Below, one piece after another: positions 60,210-64,000 of a stretch of 64,000 nucleotides of DNA. The stretch is from assembly GCA_945919075.1 (NCBI GenBank), contig CAMEIX010000005.1, positions 1-64,000 on the forward strand, written 5' to 3'. Numbering within the stretch: position 1 is the stretch's first letter; every line of letters starts with the position of its first letter. The notes under the pieces are model-generated. The model saw only the letters and a list, made by a program, of their open reading frames with translations, ran no database searches and was not told where the DNA came from. The translations under genes and the position numbers were made by a program. The stretch comes from an uncultured Lachnospiraceae bacterium (GTDB lineage Bacteria; Bacillota; Clostridia; Lachnospirales; Lachnospiraceae).

Positions 60210-61184
60210 ATGGGTTATAAGAATTTAAAATTTGACGAAGGCAGTGTCTTTCTGGTAACAGGCGGCGCCGGATTTATCGGCTCCAATCTTTGTGAAGCTC
60301 TTATCGAAATGGGATATACCGTCAGATGTCTGGACGACCTTTCCACAGGAAAGTATGAAAATGTAGAACATCTGGAAAAGAGCGGCAGATTTACTTTTAT
60401 AAAAGGAGATATCCGGGATCTGGATACCTGCCTGTCTGCCTGCGATGGTGTGGATTATGTTATGAATCAGGCAGCCTGGGGCAGTGTACCCCGCAGTATC
60501 GAGATGCCTCTTTTGTACGAGGAAATTAACATCCGCGGTACCCTGAACATGATGGAAGCAGCCAGGGTAAAGGGAGTAAAGAAATTTGTTTATGCCTCCT
60601 CTTCCTCCGTATATGGGGATCATCCCGTGCTTCCCAAAAAGGAAGGTGCGGAAGGAAAGGTTCTGTCCCCCTATGCACTCACCAAAAAAGTGGACGAGGA
60701 ATACGGCAGACTTTATAAGGTGTTGTATGGTCTGGATACCTACGGACTCCGTTACTTCAATGTATTCGGACGTCGTCAGAATCCGGAGGGTATGTATGCG
60801 GCAGTCATTCCTAAATTCTTAAAACTGCTTTTGAATGACGAGGCACCTACCATTAACGGTGACGGCCGTCAGTCCAGGGACTTTACCTATATTGACAATG
60901 TAATTGAGGCAAACTTAAGGGCCTGCCTGGCTCCTTCTGAAGCTGCCGGTGAGGCATTTAATATCGGTGCCGGCGGAAGAGAGTATCTGATTGATGTTTA
61001 CAACGACCTTTGCGATGCACTTGGGAAAAAGATTGAGCCTGTTTTCGGACCGCCCCGTGCAGGAGATATCCGCGATTCCAACGCAGACATTTCCAAGGCA
61101 AGGGAACTTTTAGGTTATGACCCGGAATATGATTTCAAGAAAGGTATTGCTCTTGCCATTGACTGGTATAAGGAGAATTTATGA
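60210..61184 (+). CDS. NAD-dependent UDP-HexNAc(A) 4-epimerase (TviC/WbpP type)
   Basis: 324 residues, extended SDR. It has VTGGAGFIGSNLCEAL (NAD loop near 17), YASSSSVYGDHPVLPK, the catalytic pair in SPYALTKK (Tyr155, Lys159), YFNVFGRRQNPEGMYAAVIP, and DFTYIDNV. The TviB-TviC pairing interconverts gluco and galacto forms of UDP-HexNAcA, so the expected product is UDP-GalNAcA or its precursor. The stop overlaps the deacetylase start. Confidence 0.87.
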   Translation: MGYKNLKFDEGSVFLVTGGAGFIGSNLCEALIEMGYTVRCLDDLSTGKYENVEHLEKSGRFTFIKGDIRDLDTCLSACDGVDYVMNQAAWGSVPRSIEMPLLYEEINIRGTLNMMEAARVKGVKKFVYASSSSVYGDHPVLPKKEGAEGKVLSPYALTKKVDEEYGRLYKVLYGLDTYGLRYFNVFGRRQNPEGMYAAVIPKFLKLLLNDEAPTINGDGRQSRDFTYIDNVIEANLRACLAPSEAAGEAFNIGAGGREYLIDVYNDLCDALGKKIEPVFGPPRAGDIRDSNADISKARELLGYDPEYDFKKGIALAIDWYKENL

Positions 61185-61918
61185 AAATAGCAGTTCGCCT
61201 GGATGATATCACCCCGGATATGGATTGGGATAAATTTCTGGCTTTTAAAGAAATTTTGGATCGTTATGGGATTAAGCCATTGATTGGTGTTGTGCCGGAT
61301 AACCGGGATGAAAATCTGCATAAGGATGATAATCGGAAAGATTTTTGGAAATATGTGAAAGAACTTCAAACGCTGGGATGGGTTGTTGCCATGCATGGGT
61401 TTGCGCATGTTTATACTACGGATAAGGGTGGTATGTTTCCCTTAAATCATTTTTCAGAATATGCGGGTCTGGATTATGAGAAGCAGCTGCAGATGATTCT
61501 TGACGGAAAAAGAATATTAAAAGAACATGGTGTGGATACCGATATTTTTATGGCACCGGCGCATTCCTATGATAGGAATACGGTGAAGGCGCTTCTTGCC
61601 GGCGGATTTCATAAAATGACGGATGGTTTTGGCAGGAGGCCCTATGTGTACCGGGGAATGACTTTTTATCCGATTTCTTTCCTTCTTAGCAGTTCCTTAA
61701 GGAAGAAGCAAGGCTACACAACCATGGTGGTGCATACCAATGAAATTACGAAAGAAGCCATGTTGCAGTATAAGAAAATGTTTGCGGAACATGAAAAAAG
61801 CTTTATTTCCTATGGGGATTATTTGAAAGTCCGGCCTGTAAAAAGAGGTTATGGAGGTCGGGCCTTCGAGAGTTTTTTGGCTAAGGCAAAGCACATTCTT
61901 GTAAAATTGAAAAAATAG
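61181..61918 (+). CDS. DUF2334-like polysaccharide deacetylase-family protein
   Basis: 245 residues of NodB-like fold. It has the metal-site start AVRLDDITPDM, GIKPLIGVVPDN, the two-His motif VAMHGFAHVY near 71, FMAPAHSYDRNT near 125, and a late VVHTNEI. No signal peptide or membrane anchor is visible, so it would act on a cytoplasmic (nucleotide- or lipid-linked) substrate. It starts within the epimerase stop (AAGGAG upstream). Confidence 0.75.
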   Translation: MKIAVRLDDITPDMDWDKFLAFKEILDRYGIKPLIGVVPDNRDENLHKDDNRKDFWKYVKELQTLGWVVAMHGFAHVYTTDKGGMFPLNHFSEYAGLDYEKQLQMILDGKRILKEHGVDTDIFMAPAHSYDRNTVKALLAGGFHKMTDGFGRRPYVYRGMTFYPISFLLSSSLRKKQGYTTMVVHTNEITKEAMLQYKKMFAEHEKSFISYGDYLKVRPVKRGYGGRAFESFLAKAKHILVKLKK

Positions 61919-61943
61919 CATAGCAGGAAAGGCGGGATAAAGT

Positions 61944-63056
61944 ATGGCAGAACCCATCCGTATCCTACATGTTTTAGGCGGCTTATCCATAGGCGGAACG
62001 GAAAGCCGTATTATGGATTTGTACCGATGTGTGGACAGGGAAAAAATGCAGTTTGACTTTCTGATTCACACTGACAAAGAGCAGCATTTTGAAAAAGAAA
62101 TAGAGAAGATGGGAGGGAAGATTTACCGGGTCCCTCGTTTTTTAGTATATAACTGGTTTGGCTACAAAAAAAAGCTGAAGCAGTTTTTTTCAAATCATCA
62201 TGAATTTCGTGCCGTGCACGGGCATATGACAAGCACCGCTGCCATTTATTTGCCGATTGCAAAAAAGGCAGGGATCCCCATTACCATAGCACATGCCAGA
62301 AGTGCAGGAGTGGACAGCGGACTAAAAGGATGGATTACCCGGCTTTTGCGTCTTTCTTTGCATAAAAAGGCGGATTATCTTCTGACCTGTTCAAAAGAGG
62401 CAGGCTATGCAGTCTATGGAAAAAAATGTATGGACAGCGGGGCAGTGGAGATTGTACCGAATGCCATAGATGCTTTAAAATACTGCTATGACCCGGTATT
62501 GCGCAAACAAAAAAGAGAGGAACTGGGCATAGGTGACAAATGGGTGATCGGTCATGTGGGAAGTTTTAGAGAAGCCAAAAATCATACCTTTCTTATCCGG
62601 ATTTTTAAAGAAATACTCGCAAAAAGACCGGATGCCGTTTTGCTGTTAGTAGGAGACGGACCACTCAGACCTCAAATTGAGGAACAGGTAAGGAGCCTGG
62701 GAATGGAGGAACGGGTTCTGTTTTGCGGAAGACAGTCCCGGGTAAACGGCTACTATCAGGCAATGGATTTTCTGGTATTCCCCTCCCTTTATGAAGGGCT
62801 TCCGGGAACAGTGGTGGAGGCACAGGTTGCAGGTCTTAATTGTCTGGTATCGGACCACGTTACAAAAGAAGTAGGGATCACGAAAGCGGTTACGTTTATG
62901 GAGCTAAACAGACCGGCAGAGGACTGGGCTGATTTTGTAGTGAAGAATGCAGAATATACAAGAGAGAGTCTCTATGAGGAGGTCTGCAAGGCCGGGTTTG
63001 ATATTACGACGCAGTTAAAGCGATATCAGGAAATATATAAAATGGAGCAGAAATGA
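61944..63056 (+). CDS. EpsF-like GT4 glycosyltransferase
   Basis: 370 residues, GT-B. It resembles B. subtilis EpsF: RILHVLGGLSIGGTESRIMD, MQFDFLIHTDKEQHFEKEIE, VHGHMTSTAAIYLPIAKKAG, VIGHVGSFREAKNHTFLI near 196, and donor site SLYEGLPGTVVEAQVAGLNC near 284. The GxxxGGTE start and SLYEGLP motif are typical of the GT4 EpsF group. An A8 tract (62166-62173) lies in the reading frame. Confidence 0.87.
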   Translation: MAEPIRILHVLGGLSIGGTESRIMDLYRCVDREKMQFDFLIHTDKEQHFEKEIEKMGGKIYRVPRFLVYNWFGYKKKLKQFFSNHHEFRAVHGHMTSTAAIYLPIAKKAGIPITIAHARSAGVDSGLKGWITRLLRLSLHKKADYLLTCSKEAGYAVYGKKCMDSGAVEIVPNAIDALKYCYDPVLRKQKREELGIGDKWVIGHVGSFREAKNHTFLIRIFKEILAKRPDAVLLLVGDGPLRPQIEEQVRSLGMEERVLFCGRQSRVNGYYQAMDFLVFPSLYEGLPGTVVEAQVAGLNCLVSDHVTKEVGITKAVTFMELNRPAEDWADFVVKNAEYTRESLYEEVCKAGFDITTQLKRYQEIYKMEQK

Positions 63057-63808
63057 TAAAAGTATATTACAGAAAAAAAGGAATTAAAATAGCACAGATC
63101 TGGTATCCGGAATCCGAAGATTTGGGGAAGATAAAGGCGGATATTGCATTTGTTCATGGAGTGGAAAAGAAGGAGGGAAGCCATATTCTCTCCAAAGAGT
63201 TTCATTCCATGCTTACGGACCTGACGCTATCAGAAGAAGAACTGACAGAGAAAATCAGTAAGACGGAACGCTATCAAATCAGGAGAAGTAAAAAAGAAGA
63301 TGTGGAATTTCGGTCGTTTACGCCTGCCAAACTTATAGAGGATGACACCGTGCTTACCCCTTTTATAGAGATGTATGAACAGATGTATAAAGACAAAGGA
63401 ATGAAGGTTGTTTTGAGCCGTAAGCAGTTGGATGCTTATATTAAGGCAAATGCCTTTTATCTGACAGGTGTCTTTCGTGGAGAGGAAGCACTGGCATTTC
63501 ATTCCTATGTAGCAGATGACAGGGAAGCCAGACTTTTCCATTCCACGTCAAATTTCAGAAGTGAAGAAACAGATGCAGCATTCATTGCGAGAGCCAATAA
63601 AAGACTGCATATGGATGACATGATGTACTTTAAGAATCTGGGGCTGAAAACTTACGACTGGGGCGGCATTTCCGACTTTGAAAATCCCAATGGAATTGAT
63701 GTGTTTAAAATGAAATTCGGTGGGGAAAAGGTGACGTATTATAATCTCTACGTGGGATGTTCTCTGCTTGGAAAACTGGCCATTCAGGTATTAAAGCGGA
63801 AAGGATAA
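63053..63808 (+). CDS. FemAB/BioF2-like GNAT-fold acyl- or aminoacyltransferase
   Basis: 251 residues. It has ISKTERYQIRRSKKEDVEFR near residue 66, the N-R-Y-x-I-R-R element common in FemAB/BioF2-like GNAT proteins, then LAFHSYVADDREARLFHSTS, and a final FGGEKVTYYNLYVG typical of the end of this domain. Such proteins decorate sugars or peptides with acyl or aminoacyl groups. Its substrate is unknown. It overlaps the GT4 gene by four bases (ATGA). Confidence 0.65.
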   Translation: MIKVYYRKKGIKIAQIWYPESEDLGKIKADIAFVHGVEKKEGSHILSKEFHSMLTDLTLSEEELTEKISKTERYQIRRSKKEDVEFRSFTPAKLIEDDTVLTPFIEMYEQMYKDKGMKVVLSRKQLDAYIKANAFYLTGVFRGEEALAFHSYVADDREARLFHSTSNFRSEETDAAFIARANKRLHMDDMMYFKNLGLKTYDWGGISDFENPNGIDVFKMKFGGEKVTYYNLYVGCSLLGKLAIQVLKRKG

Positions 63809-63825
63809 TCTTTTTGAGGATAGAA

Positions 63826-64000
63826 TTGCAGAACATGAAAAAAAGGAAGAATGTCATGTTGTTAGTGGCGCTGCTTGATCAGGGCGGTTTGGAGCGGATC
63901 TGTGCACTGACGGCAAAACTATTAAGTGAAAAATGTAATCTGACGTTGGTCGTTTTTTCTACAAAAGGCATGATCTATGATGTGAGCGGCGTGGAACTGG
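63826..64000 (+). CDS. Start of a GT4-like glycosyltransferase (runs off the window)
   Basis: The open frame continues to the right edge. Only the N-terminal ~58 residues are visible, with VMLLVALLDQGGLERICALT, the GG(x)ER loop seen at the start of GT4 transferases. TTG 63826 has GAGGA five bases upstream; the in-frame ATG at 63835 is less well spaced. It shows that the glycan operon continues beyond the window. Confidence 0.65.
   Translation, partial: MQNMKKRKNVMLLVALLDQGGLERICALTAKLLSEKCNLTLVVFSTKGMIYDVSGVEL

Overview
The window reads as chromosomal DNA of an anaerobic Clostridia species, most likely a motile member of the Lachnospiraceae. The basis is gene content and gene order: uvrB-uvrA; an mbl-flhO-flhP block; comFC next to the flagellar gene yvyF; cdaA-cdaR-glmM followed by an HPr gene; a stand-alone Spo0A DNA-binding domain; and frequent TTG/GTG starts with strong GGAGG-type ribosome sites. 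No rRNA, tRNA, CRISPR array, prophage or intact insertion sequence was seen. Genus cannot be fixed from the sequence alone.

Layout. (1) 1-600: two decayed copies of the tail of an Rpn-type (PD-(D/E)XK) nuclease/transposase gene. (2) 0.6-21.3 kb: core genome. It holds uvrBA for nucleotide excision repair, an mbl/flagellar rod-hook segment, recD2, comFC, yvyF, two uncharacterised membrane proteins, the c-di-AMP cyclase operon cdaA-cdaR-glmM, HPr, a minus-strand pair (divergent PAP2 and a DUF3048 lipoprotein), a membrane-anchored glycosyltransferase and a receiver-less Spo0A-like protein. Clear intrinsic terminators lie at about 606, 5727, 8932, 17872 and 21314. (3) 21.5-64 kb: one very large plus-strand surface-glycan locus that continues past the right edge.

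The glycan locus contains several modules. The first (21.5-35.2 kb) has two DUF6077-like membrane proteins, glycosyltransferases, a WbaP-type initiating phosphoglycosyltransferase, a Wzz-like chain-length protein, an EpsG-like polymerase, a GT52-like candidate sialyl/nonulosonyl transferase and a PglK-like ABC flippase. The second (35.2-40.0 kb) makes CMP-pseudaminic acid: PseF, a PseI-GNAT fusion, PseG and PseC; PseB is not in the window. The third (40.0-42.6 kb, plus 52.9 kb) is a bacillosamine-type module: EpsN/PglE, EpsL/PglC, EpsM/PglD and the membrane dehydratase EpsC/PglF. The fourth (42.6-50.5 kb) has a GT-C-like protein with a GtrB-like partner and two SGNH-plus-MBOAT acylation pairs. 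The fifth (50.5-64 kb) has an O-antigen-polymerase/ligase-like protein, PglA-like, EpsF-like and other GT4 enzymes, a glutamine-dependent amidotransferase (AsnB-like) beside a TviB/TviC-type dehydrogenase-epimerase pair, a DUF2334 deacetylase and a FemAB-like protein.

Working model (inference): two lipid-linked glycans, or two assembly stages of one glycan, are built on undecaprenyl phosphate by two different initiating enzymes. They carry diNAc-bacillosamine, pseudaminic acid and possibly amidated uronic acid, are flipped by an ABC transporter, polymerised, and O-acylated outside the cell. The most unusual non-coding features are two different structured tandem repeats on either side of pseG, one of them immediately downstream of a good promoter and inside the predicted pseC leader RNA.
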